Part shown: in pieces, positions 50,401-63,979 of the stretch
How positions within the stretch are numbered: the first letter of the stretch is position 1
Layout of the letters: each line of letters starts with the position of its first letter
From: Pegea sp. RAD2-039
Lineage: Eukaryota > Chordata > Thaliacea > Salpida > Salpidae
NCBI GenBank assembly: GCA_034620365.1
Contig: JAQGEQ010000046.1
Span: 124,001 to 188,000, forward strand
Direction: 5' to 3'
Length of the DNA stretch: 64,000 bases
Position numbers and translations under genes: made by a program
Notes under the pieces: generated by a model
Database searches by the model: none
What the model was told of the DNA's origin: nothing
What the model saw: only the letters and a program-made list of their open reading frames with translations

Positions 50401-53349
50401 TTATTAAACAGTTTATTGAATTTTATCCTTTGTTTGTATCTGATATAATTGTTTGTTTATTTCTTTAAACAACAGCATGACAACATGCAGAAGCAACTTG
50501 TATTAATCAGTATTTGTTAAAAAATGTTTGCTGCTTAAAAGTTAGGATAAATTAAATATATATAATAAGACTTACGTTGGTAAAGTTAAAGAGCTTTTAA
50601 TGTTTCTATCATATAAAGAATACTTTTTTAGAAATTGTTTAATTTTTGTATAAGCTTCTTTATAAAGTATTCTTCAATCATATAAAAAGTTTATTAGAAA
50701 AGTTCTCACATTTTTTAGAAAACTGTAAATTATTTGTAAAAACTTTAAAGCTTAAACTATTTTTACTTATGGTAGAGATATATAAGAAGATATCATAAGA
50801 TGATTTCATTTTTATTTGTGTAAATTATAATTATTTAACTAGATTTGGTGTATGTATTTATTTTTTTTTATGATAAACAACTTTTTAGTAATACTATATG
50901 TTGATTATTTTTCTTACAAAGTTTATTTTAATTATTTTATCCACATATTTATTGATTAGAATTAATTCAACTAATTAAATTTATTTCTTTAAACTTTCAC
51001 CAAAACTCTATCAGCAGGTTGCATCTCTATGAAAATAATATTTTATAGAATTTATCATAAGCTCTCTAAATCATTCAGTTTGTAATGAGGTTTATAAGAT
51101 GTTTCTAAGCATAGAAGAAAACTTAGGAAGAAAAATATTTAAAATTAAATTTTTAACGATTTTTTTAACACTTATAATCACATGTAAACAAAACACATTA
51201 GCATTTGTGGTGTATTTACTATGTTATCTCCGTAAATGTATTTTTTTATTCTTTAATGGTTTTTTATAAAAGATTTTTTTATTACTTAATATTCAAGCCA
51301 CCAATATTTTTATACCTAAAAGATATATAGTCAAGTTTATTATTAAGTTGTCTAACTTATTTTAGAATCTATATCTATTTATGGTTATATAGATTAAACA
51401 TGAAGTTGACCATATAATAATGATGGTACATGTAGGTTATTAAATATGTTATTAATTGTTTTTTACTGATTACATCTATAAAAAAGAGAAAAAACTTAGT
51501 TCCTTACATAGTGTAAAACATATTTGATTGATTATTAATGCTTTATAAAGTTAAATAATTCTGATATAATTAATTAATTTATCTAATATTGTTAATAGGT
51601 TTTCCTTCAATTTTAATTATGGTTAAATCCTTTTTTTATAACTAATTGTAATATACTTCATGAATTCTATAAATAAGGAGGATGATTTATTAATTAGTTC
51701 TTTCGGATTCAAGTTAGTTTTTTATTTAAGATTTTTGTTGAACTTGATTTAAATAAACTTTTTATGATTTCATATGTTTTCTCTGATAGATTTTTTATAC
51801 AATTCATTGTAACTAACAAAGTCATTATTTCTTAAAATGAAAAATATGTTCTATTTAATTATAATAGATGTCTGCATCTCTTGAAGTTGTAAATTTTGCA
51901 CTAAATTGTTCAATTACTTGTTTGTATCTTAATCAGCTTTTGATTTTGTCTATATTCTTTTAAGTCTAGATCTTTTAAGTAATTGATTTTTAGAAAATTG
52001 TTTTATAAAAGTCTCAAAAAAGTTTTTCTTCATCATTTTTAAATTGGTATTAATAATTTTTGAAAACTTTAAAAAAATCAGTTTAGGTTTATTCAACATG
52101 TGTTATAATAATAATTGTATATTTATTAAACACTACTTAAAAGTTTCATTTCTAATTCGGTAATAGTTTTTAAATAGTTCAATAAAAACCTTTTACTTAT
52201 TTGTCTAATTTATTTCGAGATACAAATGTAATAAAATCTTAGATGAAATGTACAAAGAGGTTACTTTTTGTATATTGTTTGTTTCTTGTTTGTAATTACA
52301 AAGAACTTATTTAAGTCTATTAGTATTAAGTGTGTAGTCTTCATTTATTATCTAACTTCTATCTATTTTGGTTGATGAAATGTTATTAGCTAACTTAATC
52401 ACCGCATTTGAATTCCTAAGAGAATAAGTTTGTTGCAATAAGAAAAAAGCAAACACTAATTATTTGTAATTTCTAGTGAGGCTCATCTTTAGATTAAATA
52501 GATGGAAATACTTGAAGTAAACTTTGAATACTTTTAAGTTTTTTATTTGCTACATTGCTAAAGTTTTGTTGACATTAAATATTTCTCCTATTTTCAATTC
52601 AGTTTATATCAAAGTTTTTCTTTCATAGCTTTTAAGTTAGTAAATGTGTTTTTACCGGAAGTAAACCTCTTAATTACTCTAGTTGCTTTTAGTACTTAAG
52701 AAGTTTGACTTATTTGCTAAAGATTTTAATCAGTAGACTTCAGATACTAATTTGTAACAGGTATGAATAAGCTGCTTATAGTTGTTTAACTACTAATTAA
52801 TAAACATTGCAAAAATATTTGAGATTTAGTTAAATTAGTGAAATTTCTAGCATTGTAATTACCATGTAAATTTGTAATCAACTAAGTTATGCGAATTTCT
52901 TGCAAAGCCTTTTTTGATATTGGCTAATATTGGTATGTGAGTGCCTAAGGCTTCTCTCAATCTATCTATCATTGAGTTTTATACTTCCCTATTATTCTTT
53001 TTCACAAAATGACGCATCAAAAGTTTAGAAAATTTGTTTAAATTTGATTTTCAGTTAATAAAAGAATTAATACACTACAAAATGAAAAGAACAGTTTTGA
53101 ATTTGCAGAAGTTAACATTTTGGTTACATATATTTCTATCAAATCAATTTGCCGAAGTTATTTGGCATTAAACCCATCTATAAATTTACAAATTAAATAA
53201 ACCTTGTGGCATTTTCATTTACTATTTACTAGATGCGTTTTTGATGATTAAAGTAAATTTTGAAATGAATTACTTATAGTTTCGCTTCATTAGTTTCAGA
53301 GTTACATTCAATAAACTTTATTTTTAGTGAGTCCCCTGCGCTGAACACT
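47463..53349. other. AT-rich intergenic stretch
   Basis: Nearly 6 kb between the divergent eIF2A and CM1-protein genes, dominated by A/T runs. Apart from a LINE tail at about 49010-49170 I see no exon, RNA gene or repeat array. An acceptor-like ATTTTTAG just before 53330 hints at a 5' UTR exon boundary of the downstream gene. Confidence 0.5.
49010..49170 (+). mobile_element. CR1-like LINE 3' tail, plus orientation
   Basis: Reverse-complement match to the 3' UTR of the LINE copies at 35 and 38 kb: GCCATGTGTTA, TTGTGAGAA-like, a GTTAGC-type segment, then CATTCACATTTATTGTAATA followed by AATAAATA. Strongly 5'-truncated, with no coding part left. Confidence 0.75.
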
Positions 53350-56300
53350 ATGTCTAATGATCAGCATCTTGTAGAAGATCTTACTGCTGATGAAACCACT
53401 GCTCATAACCACAACTGGTCTCCTCCAACACAAACCAATCACAACACACGTTTAAATGGCGATGATATTGATGAGGGTGTGTGTTTGTTGACTGGATCTC
53501 TATTTCTTCTAACATTAGTCTTATCTTGTAGTTTCTTGGCAGAATGAAAGTAACAATTCAAATATTTCTCAAAGAAGTAGAAATAACAACGATTATGGAG
53601 TTGTGAGTTTTTATTTTCATTTCATAAAATAAAAAAGCCAAAAAAGTTCGAAATATTTCGATTTTATGAAATAAACAAATAGCTATTTTCAAACTTGACT
53701 ATTTATCTCATTAAGATTTTTAATAGTTTAATAAAATAATAATAAACATTTTAATAGTTTCGAACCTTCTTCATAAAAACTAATAGGAAATAAATGCTAA
53801 CCAACAAACATTTTGATATTTGATGTTCAACTGATTTACAAACTAAATATTATCCATTTAAATGTAGCAAACCGTAGAAGTTGAAACATTCAGTTTTTTC
53901 CAACCTTCTAACATCTCTAACTCTTTTAACAGCAAATTTCAAATTTGAAAAACGAAAACTTTAGTTTGAAACTTCGTATTTATTACATGGAAGATAGAAT
54001 GCAGAACAATCTCGGGCAAGAAGAACTTGTCAAAAAAGTAAGTAATTCTTCTTCATTTTTCTTATTTCAAACTACTTCCGCAACAATTAGATGCTCTTTA
54101 AATGATATCATTTGAGAAAGATATCATTTTGAAATGTTTGCTTCTAATAGTTATTTGGTTGTAACTTGTTGTGGTTGAACTACAAGCGAATAATATAATA
54201 GAAAAATCTGTGAATGAAGTATTAACATTTTAATTTCATCTCTTCATTTTTCCTGGTGATAGTGTTTAAGATCACGTGTAGATCTGATGATAATATCATA
54301 TCTTACTTTTGATAGAACTCATTTGCTTCTCGTTTTGATAAATCAATTTCTTACTTTACAGAATATTGAATTAAATGTCGAATGTGAAAGACTGAAAAAA
54401 GATTTGCTGGGGAAACACGAATTGCTGATTAAAGCTTCGTATGTTTATCAATTGCTTCTAGAAACTTGTCATTAATTCTCAATCAAAACATCTTTCATTT
54501 TTTGATAACTTATTTGGTATTCGAAATGTAGTTTCAATGATAATGTCTCTGACAGAAACGCTGTTAAGTTGATGGAGATAAATAAATGTGAAGAAGTGAA
54601 ATTAGCCAAACGAAAATCTGCTGAGGTTGAAGAGCTAAAGAAAAGATTAAATGAAAAGTTGGCCAGTTCTGACCAGGTTAGGGTTTACTGTGTGTCAGTA
54701 AAATATGTTGAAGTGCAAATTGATAAACAAGTTGTTAGGTCTCAACATCTAGTTAAGATCTCTTAAATTTGAATTACATTTTGAAACTAAAATATTTTAT
54801 AAAATATCAAGCCTTTCAAATATTATATCAAAGACGATTTTTCAATATTTTGGTTTTCAAAGTTAAATGTTTATAAATATATAATAAGAGTATAGATAAT
54901 AAAGTTCTAAAGAAAAGTAGGGAATGAGTTTCAAAGTAGTTCTTTTAGTTGGTTGATGGTGCATGAAATACCTTGTAATTTACACAAACGTGAAAACCTC
55001 TCTAAAGTTCGTAAATTAATTATGAGAAAAAAATTCATTTTCTTTAAAAAACAATTTTTTTTTCTTGGTTCGATTATTTAATGAGAAAAGCTCTTAAAAG
55101 CAAACTTATTTGTCGATTCTTTACATGAAATACAGAATATTCACGTGTTACAAAAAGCTGCTGAAGATGCTGCTAAAAAGAGTCTCAAATACAAAGCTGA
55201 ATTAGAGAATCAAAAAGATGAAATGGAATCATTACTTGCTGAAATCAAAGATCTTAAAGAAAACAGAAGAAAAATGAACTCAGGTGAATTAACAGATGAT
55301 AAAATCAATTTCACTTGCAATGATTAGTACTGAGATCAGAATTCTTACAATAAATCAATTTCCAATAAATAATTCACACTAAAGTCAGTGTTTCACATCA
55401 TATCTGCTGATTTCACATCAATATTTCAATTTGTTGTAGAAGACGAGGATCATTTTGATGGCTTCAAAGAATGTAATGAATATCTGAAGAAGAAGATGAA
55501 CGATTTACAAGAAGATTTAGAAGATAAAGATAGGTGCTGACTACTTCCATATTAAGTCATCTTCAATTTATAATTTAAATATAAAATTTATTATCAATAG
55601 TTTTTCAAGTAGTAACCAACCAAAAGTAATTCAACTGAATATTTATTTTGGATTTAGCTTAATTTGTTTATTTATTTCAGTTTAGTTTTTAATCCTTTCT
55701 GCTCCAAGTGAACTTTCTTGCAATTATCAACTAATCCTTTTAAATATTACTTTTGATAAATTAAATTATTTTCATTTTCAATTGACTGCTTGTTGATGAA
55801 AAGTACATCTGTAGGAATTTTAATTAAGGCCTCTTTTAGGTCTTCAATCTGTTTTTAATTATTCAATTAGAATGATTTTATGTCATCAAATTTACGAATA
55901 AATTATTAAGATTGTAATGATCTGAAAAGATGAGGACGTCTGCGAGATTTTCAACTAATTAGTTTAGACTGATTTCAAACTTCTTTGAAAATATTCAAAA
56001 AAACTAATTGTACAAATTTGTCGATGAAACTTTACAAGTTTTTTCAACTTATTTTCAGTACAATTTCTCGCTTAAAAGAATGTCTCAGTTCAAAACAGAC
56101 CGTCATTGAGTTGTTAAATGAAGAAAAGCACAAAAGCAACAGCAATCAACAAAACTCTTCTTTAAATAATGATGTGAAAGTTTTACAGGAACAACTTGAA
56201 GTTAGTTGCCAAATTTTATTTTTACTTATTATTTATTTATTACAATAAACCTGAAGAAAGCACCTCCCTTTAGCACATTTTCTCACAAATATTAAGTTAG

Positions 56301-59300
56301 AAATATAGAAAGCAAAAGATGCAACACATGGCATTTCAGAAGTCCTTAAAACATATATCACTTACATATGAATGTTAATAATATGAAATTTAATTATCAA
56401 ATGTAAAATGACAGGAGAAGATTCTGGAAATAAAAGAATGCAAGTTGATGGAATCACAAGCTCGAAAAGATTATGTGGTAATTACAAATTAATCATTTAA
56501 CTTATTGACTTGCTTCTAACTTTCCATTTCTATCAATAATTTTCTGTAAACTAATTTTTATCAATATAAAATTGTTCTACTCTTCTAACTACTTCAGGAT
56601 CTTGTGATGTTGCATGAAGAGTACCAGGTAACAGGGTGCAAATTGTTGTTGTAATCATGCTTGAAGTTGACTTCAATTGCTGCAAAACGCAAAATTTGAA
56701 TAAATCGAGATAAAATTTGATTGAATATTTATGTTTGTTACTTCAGTTTGTTACTCGATTTGCTGTTGTCATGTTTTCATTCCTTTTAACGACTACTTCG
56801 TTTGCTGTTGTTTGCAACAATTCATTTCTTACAAGTAGCTTGTAGATGTTGATGGTAACAACTTGTTTATGTGATAGGAACACATCACTGAACAACAACA
56901 ACGATTAGATGATTTCGAGCTTGCCACAAAACAAATGACAGAAGAATTAGATCGACGTGAAAATGATCTAAAAGTGAAATTAGCTTCATTTGCTGCTTCA
57001 TTTATCAAATTAAACTTCCGGTAGGAACTAAAGAAGCAATTGAAGACTACAAAAGATGAACATGAAGAAGCGATTGAAAAGTTGAAAGAAGAAAAAGAAG
57101 AAAATGAAGATGAGATGAATAGAGAAGTTAACAAGCGCGATAAAGCTGTCGCTGTCAGTTGATGACGTCACTACTTTTGCAATCTATCTGTAGATAAATT
57201 CAACAGCGAAAAACGCTGATAATGTAGATCATATTAGTGTTTCCAACTATTTTATTCGAATATATCAATTTACAAAACATGTTTTAATGACATCAAATTT
57301 TTTATATAATTTTTTTGGTGCTACATCTAAAAATTCGGGTTTTTAAAACCAATTTAGAATTTATCGAATTTTCTTTCTCTGTAAGTAATTTAATTTCTAT
57401 TCAGGTTCTAACAAAAGTCCTGAGAAGCAAAGAAGATGAAGTGGAAAAACTTCAAGATGAGATAAAGAGCTTTGAAGAGAAAGCTGAAGACTTAGCAGAT
57501 ACTTTACACAAATTTGAAATGCAGAAGGTAATTTCATTTTCATAATTGAAAATGTCATCAATTTTCTCGAAATATTTCTTAAATCGTTTATCACCAAATA
57601 GAAGTGATATTTAGAAGTAATCATTTTACAAACAACTTTTTTGTCAGCAATTATTCCACTCATCTAGAAGCCACATATAACGCGAAATTTTTCTGAAGTT
57701 TTGTTGCTGAAATTTTAAAGATCTTACTTCTATTTTCAAAATCTCTTTTAATTTGAAACAAATTGATTGGTTAGACATCTGACCAGCAAAGCCAGATCTT
57801 ACTGATTTTCAAATTGATTGTCAAAGAAAACAGAGATCTTGTTCCTATAGTGTGTCTCAAAATACCTGAAACAGTGACAAATATTTATCCTTAAAAAACT
57901 ATTTCTATGTCAGTTAAAAAAAGTCCTAACTTTGTGTAGAAGACTTCTTAGAAAGCCTAGTATCTTGAAATATAAAAAGTCCTCGCCAATAACATCAAGT
58001 CAACAAAAACTTAAAATAGATCTGGTTTCTCATGATTGAAGTAGAATATAGATAGTGGTTTTCCAGTTCCTGATAAAACTAAACGTCTCGCTCAATTTTC
58101 AGCTGTTCTTCTATGTCAAGTCGTTACTGTCGCGTTAAATTAATTAAGGTAATTTATTTGATAATTATAGAGATATTATTTTCATGTTGATACTAGTAGA
58201 GAAAAAATGTAAAAACTCTAAGTAGCTCCAAAAAATTGTGGCTCATTGCGATGCGGAATTTGTCATCAAAGTTATCAGTTTAGAAATTGATAGTTTAAAA
58301 TCATTGCCCTTATATGAATGCTCACATTTGCTTCATTTATATATATCATGTTTTGTTGTTAATCTAAAGTTTGTGGGTCATGATTTGAGTTTTGCAAACA
58401 TTAGGTTCACTAAATCTGGTATTAGTTGAAATTTATAATTTTTCTGCTGCATTTATTTTGAGATTATTTCATTTATATATTTTTCATTCTTTTTATACTA
58501 GTGGAAGTTTCCATAATTGTATTTTACTGTATTAAAACACTAATTACTCACATCAAGTTGTGTTTTTTAAATATAGTTCTGACACATCACTTCATCTTTT
58601 GACTTCAGTTATCTCTTTTCACCAGCATGCATCTGAAAATTTATTCTTTTGATCGATAATTCTATTTAAAAAGAGTTAAAAACTCAGCAGTTGGTTACGT
58701 GTATGCAAAAAACTTTTAACAAAACTTTAGCAATAGTTGTGAGGCTCATTATGGTACTTTTATCAACAAGTGGTTCAGACAGGGATAACTATTTTCAAAT
58801 CATAGCCTCACGTCAATATATTATGCTTGAATCTTGTTCGATTATATATACAGCAGTTTTCTTTATATCTAATATTTGTGGGTCAAATTTTGCAGCCTCA
58901 AATGGCAAGCAAAGACAAAGTGATCTCTCAACTTCGCGCACAACTATATGAATCAGATCAAGCGCTTCAAGTGAGTCTCAAATCTTCTTTACCGCTTTCT
59001 CATCTCACGTGACGTCACAGGAGATGCTCGATGAAAAGATGAGGATTCAGGCGACATACGAGAAAGAGACACGTCAATTGAAGCTACAAGCTCGCGGCTT
59101 CGAACTACAAAATGAACGCTGCAAAGCTGAGGTTCGATATGCTTCAGTGGTTTGGGTTGATGTTGACGTCATCACTAGGTGACACTGTTGATTTGCAGCT
59201 GAATAGAAACGAAGAAGTGACGCTTCGATTAGACGCGATGATTAAAGAGAAAGATGAAGACCTTCAGGCTGCTCTCAACAAATCTAAGTTGATTTCACGT

Positions 59301-62300
59301 GACTTGCAGGTACATGCGCGAGTGCTCGCGAGCAGATGACGTCATCTACGCTTAGGTGAAAGATGATGAATGTAATCGGTTGGTACGGGAACGTGATGAT
59401 CTAAGCGATCAGTTGTCAGTAGAGAAAAGACGTTTCGGTGAGCTGGCGGACAAGTTGCTAGCTCAGCAGTCACGTGATGACGTTGCTACTGACGACACGC
59501 TAAGTGCTAGCGCCACCCAGCGAGTATGGGAGTTGGAAGATAGACTGCGCGCGAAAGGATGCGAGTTAGATGTGAGTAGGATCGTGAGAGATGAGTCGAG
59601 ATGATGATATGTGTCTGTGGATGCAGGAAAGTTATCGTGATCGCGATAAAACACTGTTGGAAGTGACGTCATTGAAACGCGAAATCGAACGTTTGCTTCA
59701 GCAACGAGAACAAGAGATGGCTGAAAAGCGAGATGATATCGCGAGAAAGGACAACAAGATCGTCACTCTGACGTCATCACTCGAGAAGTCGAACGCATTA
59801 AGAAGGGTTTGTGACCTCTGACCCCAACTTCATCTAAATGATAATTTCAATTTTTTAGGAGGCTGAAGAAAAATTGATGACAGAAACAGAAGAGTTTAAA
59901 AGGTAAGTTTCTACCTTCATCTGATCCTTGTATCATCTTCATCTGATCTTCATTTGATCCTTATCTGATCCTTGTATCATCTTCATCTGATCCTCATCTG
60001 ATCCTTGTATCATCTTCATCTGATCCTCATCTGATCCTTGTATCATCCTCATCTGATCCTTGTACCATCTTCATCTGATCCTTGTATCATCTTCATCTGA
60101 TCCTTGTACCATCTTCATCTGATCCTCATCTGATCCTTGTACCATCTTCATCTGATCCTTGTATCATCTTCATCTGATCCTTGTATCATCTTCATCTGAT
60201 CCTTGTATCATCTTCATCTGATCCTTGTATCATCTTCATCTGATCCTTGTACCATCTTCATCTGATCTTCATCTGATCCTTGTATCATCTTCATCTGATC
60301 CTTGTATCATCCTCATCTGATCCTTGTACCATCTTCATCTGATCCTTGTATCATCTTCATCTGATCCTTGTACCATCTTCATCTGATCTTTATACCATCT
60401 TCATCTGATCTTCATCTGATCCTTGTACCATCTTCATCTGATCTTCATCTGATCCTTGTATCATCCTCATCTGATCCTTGTACCATCTTCATCTGATCCT
60501 TGTATCATCTTCATCTGATCCTTGTATCATCTTCATCTGATCCTTGTATCATCTTCATCTGATCCTTGTATCATCTTCATCTGATCCTTGTACCATCTTC
60601 ATCTGATCTTTATACCATCTTCATCTGATCTTCATCTGATCCTTGTATCATCTTCATCTGATCCTTGTATCATCCTCATCTGATCCTTGTATCATCCTCA
60701 TCTGATCCTTGTACCATCTTCATCTGATCCTTGTATCATCTTCATCTGATCCTTGTATCATCTTCATCTGATCCTTGTATCATCTTCATCTGATCCTTGT
60801 ATCATCTTCATCTGATCCTTGTACCATCTTCATCTGATCTTTATACCATCTTCATCTGATCTTCATCTGATCCTTGTATCATCTTCATCTGATCCTTGTA
60901 TCATCCTCATCTGATCCTTGTATCATCCTCATCTGATCCTTGTACCATCTTCATCTGATCCTTGTATCATCTTCATCTGATCCTTGTACCATCTTCATCT
61001 GATCTTTATACCATCTTCATCTGATCTTCATCTGATCCTTGTACCATCTTCATCTGATCTTCATCTGGTCCTTGTATCATCTTCATCTGATCCTTGTATC
61101 ATCTTCATCTGATCCTTGTATCATCTTCATCTGATCCTTGTACCATCTTCATCTGATCCTTGTACCATCTTCATCTGATCCTTGTATCATCCTCATTTGA
61201 TCCTTGTATCATCTTAATCTGATCTTTATACCATCTTCATCTGATCCTCATCTGATCCTTGTATCATCTTCATCTGATCCTTGTATCATCTTCATCTGAT
61301 CCTTGTACCATCTTCATCTGATCTTTATACCATCCTCATCTGATCTTTATACCATCTTCATCTGATCCTTGTATCATCTTCATCTGATCCTTGTATCATC
61401 TTCATCTGATCCTTGTATCATCTTAATCTGATCTTTATACCATCTTCATCTGATCCTTGTACCATCTTCATCTGATCCTTGTATCATCCTCATCTGATCC
61501 TTGTATCATCTTCATCTGATCCTTGTATCATCTTCATCTGATCCTTGTATCATCTTCATCTGATCCTTGTACCATCTTCATCTGATCTTTATACCATCTT
61601 CATCTGATCTTCATCTGATCCTTGTATCATCCTCATCTGATCTTTATACCATCTTCATCTGATCCTTGTATCATCCTCATCTGATCCTTGTACCATCTTC
61701 ATCTGATCCTTGTATCATCTTCATCTGATCCTCATCTTTATCTTTTTGAATTTCAGATTAAATGAACAACTTCACGACAAATGGATGAACAGCAAATCTG
61801 AAGTAGAAAAACTGCGAGCTGACAGATTGAGGTAGATCTTCCTTCTCTTCTACTCTTCATCTTCTTTTTACAGATTCTCTTCTTTTGAGAGGTTCTCAAT
61901 GTTCCGATTCACTTCACTTTTTTCTTCCTTTTTTTCTGTCTATGATAAAACTTCTTCTTTAACGCCAATCCAGTGGTGAGACTCCCTATTCCTTCTTCTT
62001 CTCTTCTGTATCATTTAAGATTACAAAGATCAATTTAAATGATGATTTGTTGCAGGTCATCTACAGATGAGTCGGAATCGTTACGTCTTGAAGTCCGTCA
62101 ACTCTACGAAGAGTTAGAAGCGAGGGAAAAAGAAATAGAGGTGACCTACTTCATCTGATCTTCTGCCTTTGTCATCTCATCTCGTCATAGATGCTGCACA
62201 ACACTCAATCAAGACCCGTCTACATCCTAGAAGAAGAGTTTTCAGACGCTACAAATGATTACGACGGTGAACTGGTGGCCAGTAAGCGCAGTTATGATCT

Positions 62301-63979
62301 GGCCCCACACGAGGGCTTAGGACAAACTGGAGACCAGATTACTTACTCTTACAACGTCATCAATCAAAGTCAAACCCAATCACAGATGCAGGGAGGAGGC
62401 GAGAGGTATGTGGGTGCCCTAGTTGATCATTTCATCATCTTCTTGTAGATTACAGTTGATGTCCTCTAGCTCGGTGAATGAGAACAAGCATGTGAGGATG
62501 CATGAAGACATCAAGCAAGTACAAAGCAGTGTAGATGAGATTAATCGAGTAAGCTGCTGTGGTCACGTGACTACTTTCAACTGACCCATGTGTCCTAGAC
62601 TTTAACTACTCGTAATGAAACTGTCAATACCACATTTGGAAATGTTTTGGACCAAACCTCATATTTACAAATCCAACCTCAAGTCCATCTTGCCAGTGAG
62701 GACTCCGACTTTTTAGACCTTGGAATACATGAGCTTCGAAAGGTGCTTCGAGAAACCAAGTATGTGGTCACGAAGTTTGTTGATTTAATGTTTCTAATTA
62801 ATCAAATCTTGTTTGCTTTTCTACTTAATCTCAATTCAAGTTGTTTTTGTTGAGATAACTTGTTGAACTGACGAATAAAAGACGATGACTGCTTGTTACA
62901 ACGATTGTTACTATCTATTGTTATCTTGTGTTTGGTGACGACGCTGGTTTATTGGGTCAATAGGACCGGGTACTCATCAATAACTAGCTAACTGCAAATA
63001 GTTTCGAGTGTTTATACTCAACAACCACTCCTGTTATCTGTTATCAACATTTCTTTAGTTTTTTTGTTCATTTTTTCTTTCACTATCGATATAGTAGAAA
63101 AGATACTGTTGATGGTTAGGTAGTTGCTGGTTTCTATTTGAGTGAAGGTCTTTTTTTTCTCGTTTTTGTTTCTGTTTTTATTCTTCTTTAGAGTTTGTAA
63201 GTTGTTAAATAAACATTTTTGTAAATTACTTGAGCAGTTAATCAACCAATTTCCATCAGAGTAAGTTGGTTTCCAAATTTTGAAACAATTTCAGTTATTT
63301 ATGAATTAGTTGAATCATTTACAAGTTGAGATAAATGTTGAAGCTGCTGTAAATATTTGCTAGTTTTGCCTTCATAATTTTCATCAACTTCTATTTGTCA
63401 GATTAACTCTAAATAATTTCGAATCATTTTATTTATCTAATAACAATGAATCAGCTGATTTGAAATTGGTTTTTGTTGATCAACTTTTCAGAAATCAATT
63501 AAAAGAATCACTTCAAGATTTTACTGAAATAAGTAAAGTGTCGAATGAACAAACAAAACAAATAGAAGATTTGAAAGAAGAATTATCAAGAGTAACTGTA
63601 GAAAAGAAGCAGCTGAAAACACAAGAAGAAGAAAATATTAAAGACAAGTCGGTTTCAAGAGATCATCAATAAAAAAGTTGATCTGATGTTGATCTTTCAG
63701 AATGAGTCTAGAAGATGAAGTGACGGGACTTTTGCAGCGTCTTCAGGATGTTGAGAAAAGATGTATTGAACAAGATGTCCAAATCAAAGAAGAGATTGCA
63801 TCCAAGCAATCTTCTAAATCGAGGTCTTATGCAAGACACAATTGAAGGATCTATTGACATATTTAGATGTTTATAGAAGAAGATCAGGTGAAGATTCAGA
63901 TGGAATGAGCTCCTTATCTCGAAAAGAGCTGAATTCAATCGTCAGTAATTTAAAGAAGAAGCTTCGAAATGCTGAAAAG
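53350..63979 (+). CDS. CDK5RAP2-like: CDK5RAP2/myomegalin/centrosomin-like CM1 protein, 27 exons seen, 3' end outside window
   Basis: Centrosomal scaffold; the CM1 motif recruits and activates gamma-tubulin ring complexes. Exons: 53350-53476, 53532-53602, 53933-54037, 54362-54438, 54556-54676, 55136-55283, 55440-55533, 56059-56200, 56415-56477, 56598-56627, 56878-56973, 57025-57153, 57405-57527, 58896-58970, 59021-59131, 59199-59309, 59356-59571, 59627-59806, 59859-59902, 61757-61831, 62056-62140, 62191-62405, 62449-62548, 62599-62759, 63492-63647, 63701-63823, 63877-63979. All phases agree, giving 1027 residues so far. CM1 spans about 67-130: QISNLKNENFSLKLRIYYME, then NIELNVECERLKKDLL and HELLIKAS, the hallmark of the family. 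The rest is heptad-rich coiled coil with a Ser/Gln-rich break after VYILEEEFSD. RDKAVAVLTKVLRSKEDEVE aligns with RDKAIQGLTMALKSKEKKVE of human CDK5RAP2. CDK5RAP2 and PDE4DIP cannot be told apart. Exon 2 may instead start at 53542, in the same frame. Confidence 0.88.
56222..56400 (-). mobile_element. LINE 3' tail filling intron 8 of the CM1-protein gene
   Basis: TTATTTATTTATTACAATAA, then AGCACCTCCC, TTCTCACAAAT, ATAGAAAGCAAAAGATG and CAACACATGGCATTTC follow the same order as the 3' UTR of LINE copies 1 and 2. The remnant is antisense to the host gene and makes up most of the 214-nt intron between exons 8 and 9. Confidence 0.8.
56598..56627 (+). other. 30-nt exon of the CM1-protein gene
   Basis: Ten codons (DLVMLHEEYQ), phase 0 on both sides, acceptor ACTTCAG and donor GTAACA. 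Being a multiple of three, it could be skipped without breaking the frame. Confidence 0.65.
57528..58895 (+). other. Long intron 13 of the CM1-protein gene
   Basis: 1.37 kb, AT-rich. I looked for further coiled-coil exons and found none with good splice sites and phase. Both flanking exons are phase 0, so a missed phase-0 cassette exon cannot be excluded. Confidence 0.5.
59911..61740 (+). repeat. Intronic minisatellite, 11-bp base unit and mostly 22-bp period
   Basis: About 1.8 kb of TCATCTGATCCTTGTATCAT-type units with variants CTTGTACC, TTTATACC and half-units TGATCTTCATC. Spacing of the rare TTTATACC variant is 220, 231 and 165 bp (from 60389, 60609, 60840 to 61005), all multiples of 11, which points to an 11-bp ancestor and a partial higher-order repeat. 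It fills nearly all of intron 19 (59903-61756). The array has no AG dinucleotide, and most units contain CTGAT, which fits the branch-site consensus CTRAY. Confidence 0.95.

Noticed and set aside
59911..61740. CRISPR-like array
   Set aside because: The units are contiguous degenerate tandem repeats with no unique spacers, inside an intron of an animal gene.
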